Positions 12,351 through 25,039 of a stretch of DNA of 64,000 bases are shown here, in pieces. Origin of the DNA: Lithospermum erythrorhizon (Eukaryota > Streptophyta > Magnoliopsida > Boraginales > Boraginaceae); assembly GCA_019722365.1 (NCBI GenBank), contig JADFUC010001357.1, positions 835,766 through 899,765 on the forward strand, in the 5' to 3' direction. The notes beneath the pieces are model-generated. The model was not told the origin of the DNA. It ran no database searches and was given only the letters and a program-made list of their open reading frames with translations. Both the position numbers and the translations under genes were made by a program. Every line of letters begins with the position of its first letter. The stretch's first letter is position 1.

Positions 12351-12351
12351 C

Positions 12352-12690
12352 AGTTACTATGTTTTGGACACAAATAACATTGTTCACTAGATATTTAGTT
12401 ATTCGGCAATGTGCATGAATAAAAAATAAAAAGGAATATTCTAAAGTCTCATGAGTGCCCATACCGTCAAGCTTGTTCATACATTGGTTAAAGATATCAG
12501 ACTTCAATAAATCAAGTTTTGGACATAAATATCATTGTTCACTTAATATCTATAATACTTTAAAGTACACGATGGATGAATAAAAAATGAAGTAGAAACA
12601 CTTTTGCACTCATTAATAGTTTAAAATTGGTTTCATGGGTGCCATGTATTGGTAAATAATTGGTTTCGTGGGTGCCATGTATTGGTAAAT
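12352..12690 (+). repeat. Tandem ~155-bp repeat plus short tandem duplication
   Basis: Two copies of a unit starting AAGTTTTGGACA..AAATA.CATTGTTCAC and running to ATGAATAAAAAAT lie 155 bases apart (from about 12361 and 12516). Related copies lie at about 29135 and 29928. Next to it, at about 12626-12690, a block containing GGGTGCCATGTATTGGTAAAT is present twice in tandem. No terminal inverted repeats were found, so the class of this dispersed repeat is unknown. Confidence 0.6.
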
Positions 12691-13179
12691 GGTAATAGAT
12701 AGTAGATCTAAATTGCAATTGAATCACATATTATTGCACTATTATAAATTAATTACCGACAATGGTATAATTATTTCAGTATGACCTCCAAACTAATATA
12801 TAATTTTCCTATTTTCTCTATAAAAAAAATTGATTTCTTGTACTTTCTATTCGATTTAACATTTTCATTAGCCCGAGGCACCCTACTATAACTCTTTTAG
12901 GGACTATTCTGCATCAATATAACTATCTCGGGCTAAACTGCAACATTATCATACTACATGGGATTAAATAGATAATTAATTCGATAAATAATAGTGTAAC
13001 GCATGGAAAGATTTTATTATTTACAATGTATGCACACTAATACAATAAAATCCATTTAGAAAAACCTATCTAGCATTGTTAACGCTTTATCTAATCGAAT
13101 GGTATTCGACTATCAATCTATTTGGCCTCTAAACTGATTGGCCGATTGCTTGGCATGCCGGATTCACTGATGTAGTCTT

Positions 13180-13345
13180 GTACTTGAGATTTAGACTTGC
13201 GTCCCGAATTTGACCTCGGATTGTGGATTTTCAGCTTAGATCAGGCCGGATTGTGCCCGGACCGTTACGTGATCTTGAACTGGGTTCGGATTTATGCTTG
13301 GACCGTTATATGATCTTAAACTGGACTTGGATTTGGGTCTCGGAT
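13180..13345 (+). repeat. Minisatellite, 41-bp period
   Basis: The words GGACCGTTA, TGATCTT and AAACTGG / GAACTGG recur with a 41-base period (ACCGTTA at 13261 and 13302), with more diverged GGATT-bearing units before and after. The surrounding 13.1-13.6 kb is GC-richer than the flanks and has no coding frame with a recognisable domain. Confidence 0.55.
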
Positions 13346-13665
13346 TTGATTTAGGCTACCGGAAAGCAGATCGAGCTTGATTTGTGCTCAGAGTCAGTTA
13401 TAGCGATCCTGTGTTCTGACTTTTTGTGATTCGCTGACGTTATATGACCCATATAGAGTCTGGACCTATGTGATCCCAAATGGATAAGATTTAGTCTTGG
13501 ACTTTATTTTGACTCGATATAACCAGTCAGTGCCATAAGAGTTTCAGATCCCCCTCAGCACAAATTGACTCGATCTTGGTCATCAGCTCAGTCGCGAGAC
13601 CGAGACTTCTTTGGTTATGTGTTTAGCTTAGTATGCCTTAAGAAGCCATCCCTTAATAACCGGAT

Positions 13666-14585
13666 TGTTGGAAAATTACGCAACTAGTTCATAATAAAAC
13701 ATGAACAAAAGCAACCAAGATCAAATAAATGTATATAAACGAATTGCAATAAAATACATGTATACATATATGTATGAAACGAGTACTTACAGCGCAACAG
13801 AAAAACACCAACTTAATCTTTCACGAAGCCTCCTTTGAATTCCTAAGAACGACCATCGAAGACAATGCCTCCAAGTACCCACACCAAGAGACGCTGAATC
13901 ACGTGATTGGACTCAGAATCTCTAACAATCGAGAACAAAATCAACCCAAACATGGCTTGAAATGGTTCGGCCATGGAGGAGAAAGGCAGGGGGAGGCCGG
14001 GGTTTGTAAGGAAAAGGATGATTAGGTTTTCATCTTTTTTAACTTCCTTTATATAGGCACACTCCTAAACCTAATAGTCAATTTAATCCAACAAGCCAAC
14101 TCATTAAAACTGCTTAACCAACTAAAAGCTGCTGAGTAACCAATGTCACTTAATGAGCTCTCAATCTTAGTTATACTGTTAATTAAACTAGCAAGTTAAT
14201 TAACTCGGTCTCGTCCAATTTATCTCTTACATTATCAATGTAAAACTCTCGACTACGTATCTCGTAGATTTCAATCAACTCTTAATTTAGCAATCACGTT
14301 TTTAATGTCATACATGAAATAAAACTCAACATCACTGCATGTGTGTGGTCTTCTGAGCTCAGATAATAATAATATAATTGACCATTATTATTATTATAAC
14401 TATTATGCACGGATTCATCAACTGGCACATAACCCCTGATATTATCTTGAGTTCTTATTTAGTAATTTATAATAACTATTATTAAACATTTAGTTTGAGT
14501 AATCTCATTTAACTAAAACTAATAAACGAATTGTTACAACAATTATCCACCATATAATTAAATAAATCAAAATACTCGATTTCCA
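13666..14585 (-). repeat. LTR (left, 3' LTR) of coding-poor LTR element D
   Basis: This segment aligns along nearly its whole length with 18982-19844 in direct orientation. Both begin TGTTGGAAAATTACGCAACT and end GATTTCCA on the plus strand, giving TG...CA termini. Each carries a TTTATATAGGCACACTCC block. GGGCAAGTGAGGTAT on the minus strand, just inside the upper end, can serve as a polypurine tract. Indels and substitutions between the two copies show that the insertion is old. The open frame at 13774-14025 lies entirely within the LTR and is not called. Confidence 0.8.
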
Positions 14586-17500
14586 ATACCTCACTTGCCC
14601 TTGACGACACTTTACAATTCTTTTTTATCCGCGATCTCTAGTCACAAGTTAATTAAAAATATTCAGACGCTTTCAAGTTTGTCGTCAAACATAACTCTTG
14701 AGTTGTCTCGACAGATAAGTTAACGTTATGTCACTGAAGTGAGACATAATTTAATAATACGGGTCAAAGGTTGAGACGAAAATATTATGTACATAATCGA
14801 AGGTACTAGTATTTATTTCCATCTACTATAGAATTACAATTTATTGTATATATAGTATCTTCATTATGAAGTATAAAGAGTGGAAGTAAATATATGACTT
14901 GAATGTATTCAAGTGGCTCCTTAGGAGACATCAACTAAGTTAGAACCTTCGCTATATCAGAATACATGTGATACCCCATGTATCTAACGCCTAATGCAAA
15001 AGATACATGATGTTAAGTGAATAAATCAATCTCCTATAGATGACTGAGATTATCACCTCCGCACGGCCGCCCCGGACGACGTGCGCTGGGCAGACACCTC
15101 CGCACGGCTATCTCGAATGACGCTGGGCCGGGCAAAGACACCTCCGCACGCAGCTTGAGTATGAATAAATTTAAAGTAGGTGCAACAACTTTCAATATGT
15201 GAATTTATCATTGTGTTTCAACTACATTAAACACAATCCTTACTTGTATCACTCAACTAGTGACATATTTAAGGTAGAATGAAAATTACGTTGGTATACA
15301 AAATTGAAAGATTTCATCCATTATATTTTAACTTCATTAAACACAATTCTTTACTTACGTATCTTAGCAAGTACGCCTTTAAGATCAGAATGATGTCTCA
15401 TTCTTTGGATTACTCATTGCCGATGATACTTAATTCGTAAATCGATAGTATTTATATGGTCCTCCCCATACTCTTATCAATCAGGGTGTATCATTTAATG
15501 ACTTATATCATTGACTAACTTGTAATGCGAAAGATGCCAAACTAAAACCAAGACTAAATCTAAATCTACTCAAGTCTAGTAAGAGTCGAATTCGCTCATC
15601 TCTGCAAAGACAAACTCGGTCTTGTTAAAGTCATTTGCCGTGAAGTATCACTCAATCGGTATTCAAAATGTCTTTCAAAGAAGCATATGTTCAAAGAAAA
15701 CAATAAGTTTCAAATCCATTCATGGATAATTTAAATCAAGCAGGTTTTATAACGTAGTTACCTATCATTACATAAGAGCTCAATTATCTTTCTTTGTACC
15801 TTGTAATCAAGCAATACTATACTTGGCTCAGAATCATGATCAAATCACGTGAGTCAAAACAAAGGTCTAAGACACTAGCTAGCTTGTACCCATAATGAAA
15901 ATTCTCGACAACAAACCATTTTGAGATATGAGGTTTTATCAAAGTTCTCTTTCTATTTCTTAAGTGTTATTAAATATCTTTCTTTCGATGCCTAATGTTT
16001 GAAATAATTAACTAACATTAACTTCAAACTATAGACCTTTATGCACTCGACTTTACAAGTTGTGTGCAAACTATATACAATATTGGTTATCTGGTTATAA
16101 AAACCACAAGCTTATGTTTCATAACAATTCATAAACAAAGTTAATGACACGTCATGAAACGTAGATACAATAACATTCAAGGTCATCCAACAGCTTTTCT
16201 GACAGTTATAAAGAGATTGAACTATTCATTTAGTGCTTGTTCGATGGCTAAGAGACAATATAACATATTAGTCTTCATAATATCATCACCTTTAATTGAG
16301 ATCAAAATTAATTACCTCTCAATCACATCATGTGACGTCGTTCACTTGAACAAAAGTTCATGTAACATGTCCACATGATCAAGTCAAGTCTTAAGTGATT
16401 ATGGTATTTAATGGTTGTCCTTTTATTAGCATACAATAACCATTTTCAATGGTTATATGAAAATGCATTTAGCATTGTAACACTATGGGTACCACAAGTT
16501 TATGGATTTCTTCTTAATTTGTTTATTTCACATAATAAATTTGTGTTTTAAATTGCCTAATTATCAAGAAATAAACAGTAATCAGAAGCGTGTCAATTCA
16601 TAATAGGAAACATGCAGTTACAGATAGTGTAGTTCAAAAACAATCAAACATATTACAAATGAATTGTAAATATTATACTGCATTCCTCAAATCTCTCAAA
16701 ATGTATAAGGTATCCAAGATCCATCGTCAATCCAAACGCAACACCGCATACATTTTGAATCTCATCACAATGGTAGATTAATTCAATCAATTGTGTACCA
16801 CGACACAATCCCCCTGTCACTAACACTCCTAATGCGGGCAAGCACTGGCAGTTGTATCACCGAGCCCATAACGTTAGTGGAAATCACCGGTTAAGCTACC
16901 AATTAAACCAATATGTTAGTTTGGAATGATCATCTGAAAGCCCACAACGTTAGTGGAAATCACTTCAACATGATCCATTGTCATACTCGTCACGATACCA
17001 GTACACCTGCCATCACAGTCGTGCCCGGTGATCGTGATAAGTTTCACAACTTTAAAATTGGTTTGATATGTTGCTTAAATTTTAGTGGTGAGATTAATAT
17101 CATTTGTTATTATTTAACATGTTATATAGCATAGACTCAAGTAATATGTATATCACTTAAAATAAACAAATAATACACATTTTGGAGATATATGATATGA
17201 CCCTAAAAATAAAAATAGACCTATTACAACACTTTACAAGTGTAATAGCTAACATAAGGCCCTATTCTTGCATTTTGAAAAATGCACCAGATTCTTCAAC
17301 TGAAACTTCCAAGTTTGCCAAATGTCGTCTCCGGTAAAAGCTGCCATCTTCAATGCCTCTGATAACAAGAGCATTTATTCATAATCCCACCAAGACAAAG
17401 ACGTAGGTTTCAGAAAGTTAAATAAATGAAATAAATAAATAAATACGACTACTGCTCGCTTATTAAACGAATAATGTTCGGCCGATCGTATTTAAATAAA

Positions 17501-18981
17501 ATACAAAACTAGGTCATATCAATATATTCCTTCATTCCCATTACAATTTATAATCCAAATAATTAAATCAATATAAAATACGCATTCAATTAATACATTA
17601 AACGGTACGGAATAAAATGACTCATAAAGTCATAAATCATTTTAATGCAATTAAGTGTGAATGCAATAAGCAAGTCATTAATACAATAAACATTGCAATA
17701 ATCATGCAATAAATACATAATAAAAATACAATAAACACTACTCATGAGGTCGTAGATAATTACTTCAATTAAATTCAAATTTTAAATATATGATTGACAA
17801 TCATATAAATAAGTTTTCATGTTTGATTATATTAAGCCTAAAATCAATCACATAAATATACAATTAAATGTGATAGGAAATTAAATTCAAATCTAACTCT
17901 CATAATTATATTCATGAAATATATATAATTAAATTTATTAATTTATATTTTAACCAATAGTTATTACAATAATTATTTATATAAATTAAAATAATGATTT
18001 ATTACAATAATTATTTTATATAAATACAATCGATAAACTAGTAACCATTTATCTACACATATTTATACTTTTAACTAAATATCGTTAAGATGACTATATC
18101 CTCAAATAAATAAATTTATATAAGGATAAATAATAAAAGGGGTTATTGAATTAAATTTATTATCATCAAAATTGATAATTACTATTATCATAATAATAAA
18201 ATGATAATAATACACAAAAATCAAAATTAATACTTAAAACCGAATTAGGCTTCAGAATAACCCAATCCGAGGAAGAAGGCTACCACCGCCATCGGAGGTC
18301 CACCGGGTATACGCGCCGACCTCGCTTCTCCATCCGCAGATGCATCCAACGTGGCCGAACGCCCCTGCCTCGCCACCGGATGCGCCTCTACGGCGGCCTC
18401 CGCAAGGTCGCTTCCTACATTTTTGTAAAATTTCGCATTTTATCTGTAATTGAAATGTTTGGAAAAATTGATTTGAAGGCTTTAAACATATCTAAAAATT
18501 TCCGAAATTTAATCCACACATTCCACACAATTCTATCAAACGCTTCCAATTGGAATTTTATAAAAACATTATTAAAATTAATTATACAATAAACATTCCA
18601 AAAATCAAAAAACTTGTTTCTTTGTGGGATACTTAAACTATCCAACAAATTTCAATTTTTTGGAGATGAGCCTGCCCTTCCGAATACGTAAGAAAATTGG
18701 TGAAATTTATGAATATTTTAAATACCTCAAATCTAATAAAAAAGTGTAGATTATAAACAAAACATGTTTTTAAACACAAATCTAAATTCAAATCATCAAA
18801 AACATAAACATGATGAAATTGAATAATGTATAAAAATACATATTTATTCATGGATCAAGTCTATAACATATATTCATGGTCAAGAATAGGCAAGATGAAA
18901 ACATATAAAATATGTTTATACAACAAATTTTATATAAATATAATCGAAATATATACAACTTAAACATGCTCATGATGCCAC
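14586..18981 (-). other. Interior of LTR element D, no protein genes seen
   Basis: The interior is mostly AT-rich with no recognised domain. It holds three spaced copies of CACCTCCGCACG at 15054, 15095 and 15139 in a small GC-rich patch. A 24-base direct repeat beginning GCCCA.AACGTTAGTGG occurs twice, at about 16865 and 16942. An isolated GC-rich island lies at 18246-18415, followed by AT-rich sequence up to the primer-binding site. The minus-strand open frame at 16653-16841 has no identified domain. Confidence 0.5.
18246..18415 (-). other. GC-rich island with an open minus-strand frame
   Basis: About 170 bases are strikingly GC-rich inside AT-rich DNA. The minus strand is open across the whole island (over 55 codons) and reads as an Ala/Gly/Arg-rich peptide with VGSDLAEAAVEAHPVARQG near its start and MAVVAFFLGLGYSEA at its end. 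I recognise no domain. It lies a few hundred bases downstream of the primer-binding site of element D, where a leader or gag start would sit. It may be a captured fragment, a leader, or a remnant gag N-terminus. Confidence 0.35.
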
Positions 18982-19844
18982 TGTTGGAAAATTACGCAAC
19001 TAGTTCATAATAAAACATGAACAAAGAATCAAAGCATCGAATAAACGATATAAACAATTACAATAAAATACATGTATACATATACGTATTTAAATCTAGT
19101 ACTTACAGGCAAATGAAAAACACCAACTTAATCTTCACGAAGCCTCCTTTGAATTCCTAGCAACGAGCATCGAAAAGACAATGCCTCCAGCTAGTCCATA
19201 CTGCGAGAGGTCAATCACGTGATCGGACTTCGCTAGAATCTCAACAATTAGAAAAACAAATGGTCAGTCAAGTTCACCCATGGAGTATATATTATGGGGG
19301 AGGGGCATTTTGTGAGGAAAAAGGATGATTAGGTTTTCACCTTTTAACTTCCTTTATATAGGCACACTCCTCCTAAACCGAATAACTTGACTCGTTAACT
19401 AACAAACCAACTCGTTAAAACCGTTAACCAACTAAAAGCTAGTGAGTAACTAACAAGTCACTTAATGAGCTCTACTAGTTATACCGTTAATTAAACTAGC
19501 AAGTTAATTAACCCGATCTGCCCAATTTATATCTTATCAATATAAAACTCGATTGAAGATCTCGTATTTCAATCTACTCTCAATTTAGCAATCACGCTTT
19601 TAATTTCATACATGAAATAAAACTCAATGTCACCGTATGTGTGTATGGCCTTCTCGCTCGATAATATAATAATATAATCGACCATTATTATTATTATTAT
19701 AACGACACATTGGATTCAAGAATTTACAATTACTATTATCAACACTTAGTTTGAGTAATCTTATTTAACTAAACTAATAAACGAATTGTTTTTCAATTGT
19801 CGTGAATGGGTATAATTAAAGAAATCAAAATACTTTGATTTCCA
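18982..19844 (-). repeat. LTR (right, 5' LTR) of LTR element D
   Basis: This is the direct-repeat partner of 13666-14585, with the same TGTTGG...TTTCCA ends. The primer-binding-site-like sequence lies directly below its lower end (about 18967-18980). It is slightly shorter than the left copy because of internal deletions. Confidence 0.8.
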
Positions 19845-21160
19845 TCACGGACTCGAGTTCAAAAAGCTAGCCTTACTTCCGATCTTTTGGTGCTATCCCA
19901 TGTAGATATGCTTCAGGTTGTCAAGAGGGTGCTTTAGCAATTTACTCCGTGTTTCTGACAAATGTGGGCCATGAGGTATCCCGCCCGGAATTACTATAGG
20001 CCTTAGTAGCTTAATTTTAAATGATTTGATTCATGAGACGACTTGATCGATTCTCATAACTTTTTAGATATTGTTCCTCAAATTACCTGTTTGTGCGAAG
20101 AATCAACCCAAATTCTTGAATTAGACTTCCTATTTGGTGAGAAAGTTGAAGATTTTTGTGTTCTTGACTTTGTTATTTAATTTAGGCATCTATTTAGGAT
20201 TGGGGTTGAAGATTTGAATGTTTCTAGTGGTTTTGTAGTGGTTTTCTATCTGAAAACAACAAACTACATAGATTTTCTATCGAGATATACCTTCGTGAGT
20301 CGTTTTATGCTAAATTCTCTCAGAGATTTTTGTTGTAATTTTTTTCGATTCTCGAGGTTGTGATTTTCGAACCAGCCAAGGGCGGGGGAGACTATCGGGA
20401 TTTCTTCTCGATTATTGGATCCATGATCGCATATGGATTATTATCTTAACCGTTGATTTTGACGCACGCTTTTTTTTTTATTGGAGTTTATCCATAATCG
20501 CATGGATGTTTATCTAATCGCTGATTTTGACAAAGATTCAACTGGCTGATTTAAGGAGATTACTTTGCCTCCAAGTCAATCATATGGGGCGCCTATTTGG
20601 TGAAGAAACAGGAAGATTCTAGACTTTTTCTAGGTCAAACACATTTATATACTGACCCCATTATTTCCTTGATATATTAAATTCATCCTTGAAACTTTCG
20701 AAAAGCCTATTTCAGCTTTAAAATTAGGGTTAATTAATATAAAACCCTTATTTTTTACTTTAATAAATTTCAAGGACTTAATTTCTGAAAATCCTTATTA
20801 TTTACACGTGTTCGATTTTTATCAAATCTTGAACTTTAAAACCCTAATCGACAAAGATAACTCGTATGATCGATTTTTATTTAATTAATTCAACTAATTC
20901 AAAATAAATTGAATTTAGTTAAAATAATTAATAAATTTGACTATCTAAGCAAATAGTAATACGTAGAGTAGAGAGAGTAGTTGAAGTTTCCATAATAAAA
21001 AATGAAAATGTAAAAGTTAATAGTCTCAAAAAAAAGGGAAAGAAAAGATTCTCGTTGTCACGAAATGGGCCAAGCCAAGAATCATAGATCGCAAGATCTT
21101 GTCTTTGTTTTTTATAAAAAAATATTTGCTTCTCATAATGGGAGTCAATCCTTCTACTTA
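19845..21160. other. Mixed sequence, no gene identified
   Basis: No domain was recognised. A word pair around CGATTATTGGATCC / ATCGCATATGGATTATTATC and ATCGCATGGATGTTTATC at about 20400-20520 is partly repeated. The interval 20930-21170 is AT-rich and its minus-strand open frame has no recognisable content. Confidence 0.35.
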
Positions 21161-21236
21161 AGCACATGCATGTTTACCTGTAAGAATATTTCTTCTCAAA
21201 GCATACTAAGCACATGCATGTTTACTGTGTAAGAAT
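21161..21236 (+). repeat. 48-bp tandem duplication across the left junction of copia element C
   Basis: AGCACATGCATGTTTAC occurs at 21161-21177 and again at 21209-21225. Each copy is followed by the first bases of the LTR (TGTAAGAAT at 21179 and 21228). The duplication therefore contains flanking DNA plus the LTR tip, so it arose after or during insertion. Confidence 0.65.
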
Positions 21237-21657
21237 CTTCTTCCTCATTAGTATGGTCATTAGTAGGATATTTATTATCTTATTAATATTGCAAACCGTT
21301 ATGACCGTTATGACCGCTACTTAATCGCTACAAATCTCAAATATCAGACTAAGCACCAAGAATGGCGATGAAGAGTCAAAGGTCCTCCTCCATCAATTTA
21401 TATATATGCATACTATTCCTCCATCTAACGATGCAAACCATTATCAAATACATATCTAAAGAATTCTATAGCAAGGAATGAGAAATCTTTCTTTCTCAAT
21501 CAAGTGGTTCTTAAGGAATAATCTCTTCGGTAATATCCTATTCATTTAACGTTTATGTATGTATTCAATCCAATCATGTATTGCTTTACAAATATATATT
21601 TATAATCATGAATTCAAGATTTTAGAATTAATACATGCTTTAAATAATTATTCAATA
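21228..21657 (+). repeat. 5' LTR of copia element C
   Basis: It starts TGTAAGAATCTTCTTCC and ends near TTATTCAATA. It aligns with 26828-27244 through CATTAGTATGGTCATTAGTAG, the GCAAACCGTTA block, ATCTTTCTTTCTCAAT and CAATCCAAT.ATGTATTG. Point differences and indels between the LTRs indicate an old insertion. Confidence 0.88.
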
Positions 21658-22586
21658 TGTGTATCGTGAGCCTAGGATCAGAAATGCATGATTATCTATA
21701 GGAATTTGTTAAGAATGAAAATTATATGTACAAGTTTAAAAAAATGATATTTTATTATTACAGCACTAAAGACGATATTCTCTATGAGCGACGTATTTAA
21801 GTTTTATTTTGGAAGTGTTTGTCTTATTCAACTGATTAAGTGTCAAGATGTTACTGTGTTCACAAATTCATACTTTATGTGGTTACATAGACCTTAATTT
21901 TATCTTATTGAGATTATTAAATTAACAATGGTCATATTTTGGACATTGGTATTTTAGTGATACAATTATCAAGGGTCAAGCCGATTGGTGATCAGATCGT
22001 AGTCAACCTCTAATAACGATATAAGTATAAGCTTTTAACAAAGTTACATTTTTCCTTTTCCAAGTTCTAAAGTAGCAAACTTTATGAAAAGTAATTTAAA
22101 ATCTTTTGAATAAAATATGTTACCGTATCAAGCTAGCAATCATCAAGTACTTTAAATTGATAATTCCTTCGGGGTACGCCAGCGATCCCGGCAGTTTAAG
22201 CTTTTGTTGCCTCGATCATTATTTTGAATCATATTTAATTATCAATTTTGATATCCTTCAAGACATTACATTAATACAAGAATGTTGGTTTTAATATATT
22301 ATTTTATTGAGTCATTCATATTGGTCAAACATTTAGATTCATTTCGTCCACAGACAAATTGTATTCATTTAGTTGAACAATACTTAAAGAATTTATTCAA
22401 TTAATATATTAAACATAATTTTGGATCTATGATATCAAATGACATCATGTATATAATTTTAGGTCACTACCCACAGGAGTACCTTTAATTATGTTGTTTA
22501 TATATCAAAATTATTATATGTGTTATTTTAAGCCTAAATCCTTTTATCTCTATATTACAGTTAATTTACCTTCAAACCTTACCTCA

Positions 22587-23340
22587 ATGGCTGCATCCAT
22601 TATCAAACTCAATGGAACCAACTTCTCATAATGGAAAGAGCAAGTTGAGTTTTCCTTGGGATTACTTGAATTGGACATGGCTCTTCGTTTCGAATGTACC
22701 GCACTTATCAAGCAAAAGACTTTGCGATAACAAACGCCATTCTGATTGGGAACGATCTAATAGGCTAAGCATTATGTTTATGCGAATGTTGATCGATACC
22801 AACATCAAAACCTCCCTTCCCAAAACCGAGAGTGCAAAAGAGTATTTGCAAGCCATCGAAGGTCGGTTCAAGACTCAGAGAAAATCCTCATTGAAAACTT
22901 ATGACAGATCTTCGTAACCAGTTAGTTTGACGGTTCTCGCTTCCATGAAGCCATGTCATTGAAATGATCACTGCTACCAAACTTAAGGAGTCATTGACTA
23001 TGGATGATGCTTTCCGGTCCAATCTATATTGACTAGCTTACCTTCATTACGAACCATTCAAAAATTCATTATAACACTATTAAGGAAAAAATGGATTCTA
23101 ATGAATACTCAAAACGGTTCAAGAGAGTTCAGTAAGGCTTTAAAGTTGTTCATTTCACTCATGAGCTGGAAAGGTTATCGAAAAAGAATTTTCAACCCAT
23201 AAACGTAGCACCCAAATCGATGATGTCAAGTTCATCACACAAGAAGAAAAGGATGTTTAAAAATTTTGTGTTAAACTCCGGACATTTCCCAAGCATCGTA
23301 TGTTTCAGAAAGAATGGTTTGAAAAGAAAGGTAACCTTAT
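22587..23340 (+). pseudogene. Copia Gag remnant (element C)
   Basis: An ATG at 22587 starts MAASIIKLNGTNFS, then a stop, then WKEQVEFSLGLLELDMAL, the usual N-terminus of copia Gag (UBN2 family). A shifted frame continues with IMFMRMLIDTNIKTSLPKTE and a following AKEYLQAIEGRF, another conserved part of the domain. Several stops and frameshifts follow, and a degraded zinc-knuckle-like stretch precedes the protease near 23260-23330. Gag would form the particle that packages the element RNA. It is non-functional here. Confidence 0.82.
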
Positions 23341-23450
23341 GGGTTTCGTAAGTCATTTCGAATCAACTTTTACTGATGTTCCTTCTTCTACTTGGTGGAT
23401 TGATATTAGTGCTAATGTTCATACTTCAATTCTATGTGATTCATTACGAT
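23341..23450 (+). pseudogene. Copia aspartic protease remnant (element C)
   Basis: The translation reads DVPSSTWWIDISANVHTSI. This is the 'WWIDSGA..H' active-site block of copia proteases with the catalytic D-S-G-A changed to D-I-S-A. The protease would cleave the Gag-Pol polyprotein. Loss of the catalytic triplet fits the general decay. Confidence 0.75.
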
Positions 23451-23789
23451 CCAAACCATAAACCTGTGCTGGACGCATTTCATTTTCATGGGAAATAAAG
23501 ACAAAGCTCCAGCTTGGTGCCCATTGGCACTTTTCGCCTTACTTTAGCAGTGGTTATCAGCTGACTTATGTCAAACTCTTTATGGTATCGCCTATTTCTC
23601 ATACTCTGATTGTAGTTAATGCCGATAAGTTTGATACTCATTTGAATTTCAATGGAAATTTCAGCTTGTTTAAAAATTCTATACTTATTGGTTTTAGAAT
23701 TTTAATTGATGGACTTTATAAAATTCATTCAACCTCAAGATGTCAACTCCATGTCACCTGCATAACAATGAAACATGTTAAGTCATCTA

Positions 23790-24470
23790 TGAAAGACTCA
23801 TATTTCTCAAAGTGCATAAAAAACTAGGTCATATATCTAATAAGAATCAAACGATTAGTAAAGGGTGGTGTACTCCCGACATTGATTTTACTAACATTAC
23901 ATCATGTGTTATCATTAAAGGAAAAATACAAAAAATACACAAGTATAAAAATATCAAGAAGTACCTATTTCAAATAATACATACGTATATTTACGGACCT
24001 CGACGCTCCAACTTTTGGAAGCGAAAATATTTCATCACTTTTATCGATGATTATTCAAGTTATTGCTATCTTTATCTATTGCATGACAAATCTCAGTCAG
24101 TGGATGTTGTACAAATATTCATTACTGAAGTCGAAAGGCAATTAGAAAGAAAAGTAAAAATTATTGTGTCGCATTAAAAGTGTGGTGAATTTATGGAAGC
24201 GTATTACTTAAACAGACAACATCCTCGACCTTTTGCTAAACTCTCCAAAACTTGGGATCGTTGCTCAATACACAAAGCCCGGATCTCCATGGTAGAACGG
24301 GTAACAAAGTGCATCAGACATATAATGGAAATGGTTGATCCATGGCTTAGCCATGAATCTATCTTCCAGACATTCCCAGGATGGATGCATTACGAACAAT
24401 CGCTATATCTAAATAGGTTCTGCAAGGCCGCTTAAGACTCCTTTCTAGCTGGGAAATGAATGAAACCTAG
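23790..24470 (+). pseudogene. Copia integrase remnant (element C)
   Basis: The GAG-pre-integrase end (KKLGHISNKN) is followed by a core with YFITFIDDYSSYCYLYLLHD, the signature of the copia integrase catalytic domain, and an EVERQLERKVKIIVSH block. A stop replaces the usual acidic residue after that block. Further pieces in other frames continue to about 24430. Integrase would insert the cDNA into the genome. Zinc-binding and catalytic residues are only partly kept. Confidence 0.85.
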
Positions 24471-25039
24471 TTTAAGACATCTTCAAATTTGGAGTGTCCA
24501 CTAAAGCTGTAATTTACAATTCATTATTTAAAAGAAATTGATTTCAAGACTGCTGTTACTTTATTGGTTATCCTGACAAATCCAAAAGATATAGGTTTTA
24601 TTGTTATAACCATAATACAAGAATTGTTGAAATCGGAAATGCCATACTTATAAGAATGGAGAAATCGCTGAGCATTAAACAATGCTAAGTTGTCACTATG
24701 AAACAAGTGGCACCTTATTCCTTCACCCTATATTCTCGCAGAAACGGAACTCGCCTCTATCGATGAACACATTCACGATGAGAAAATCCCATAAATGATC
24801 ACCTTTCAACACCATAATAAGATTATCACCGACGTAATGTTATCAAGCACCACAGAACCAAAGATAAGACGATCTCAAAGAGAAAAGAGATCAGCTATTC
24901 CTGATGATTACTTGCTTTATCTAATAGAATTTGAAGGGACTAAAGATCCGATTTCTTATTCACAAGCCATGAATGATGTTCATTCTAATAACAATACGCT
25001 ACGGCGATGAATTAAAATCTATGAAAATAATCAAGTATT

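Larger units (their letters stand above)
13666..19844 (-). mobile_element. LTR retrotransposon D without recognisable proteins (LARD-like)
   Basis: Two LTRs of about 0.86-0.92 kb bracket a 4.4-kb interior. Next to the inner edge of the right LTR, the minus strand reads TGGCATCATGAGC, close to the TGGTATCAGAGC primer-binding site complementary to initiator tRNA-Met. This fixes the orientation as minus. No gag, protease, integrase, RT or RNase H motif was found in any frame of the interior. Long LTRs, a primer-binding site and a non-coding interior describe a large retrotransposon derivative moved by another element's proteins. Extreme decay of a coding element is the alternative. No matching 5-base target duplication was found (CGGAT against TCACG). 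Confidence 0.7.
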
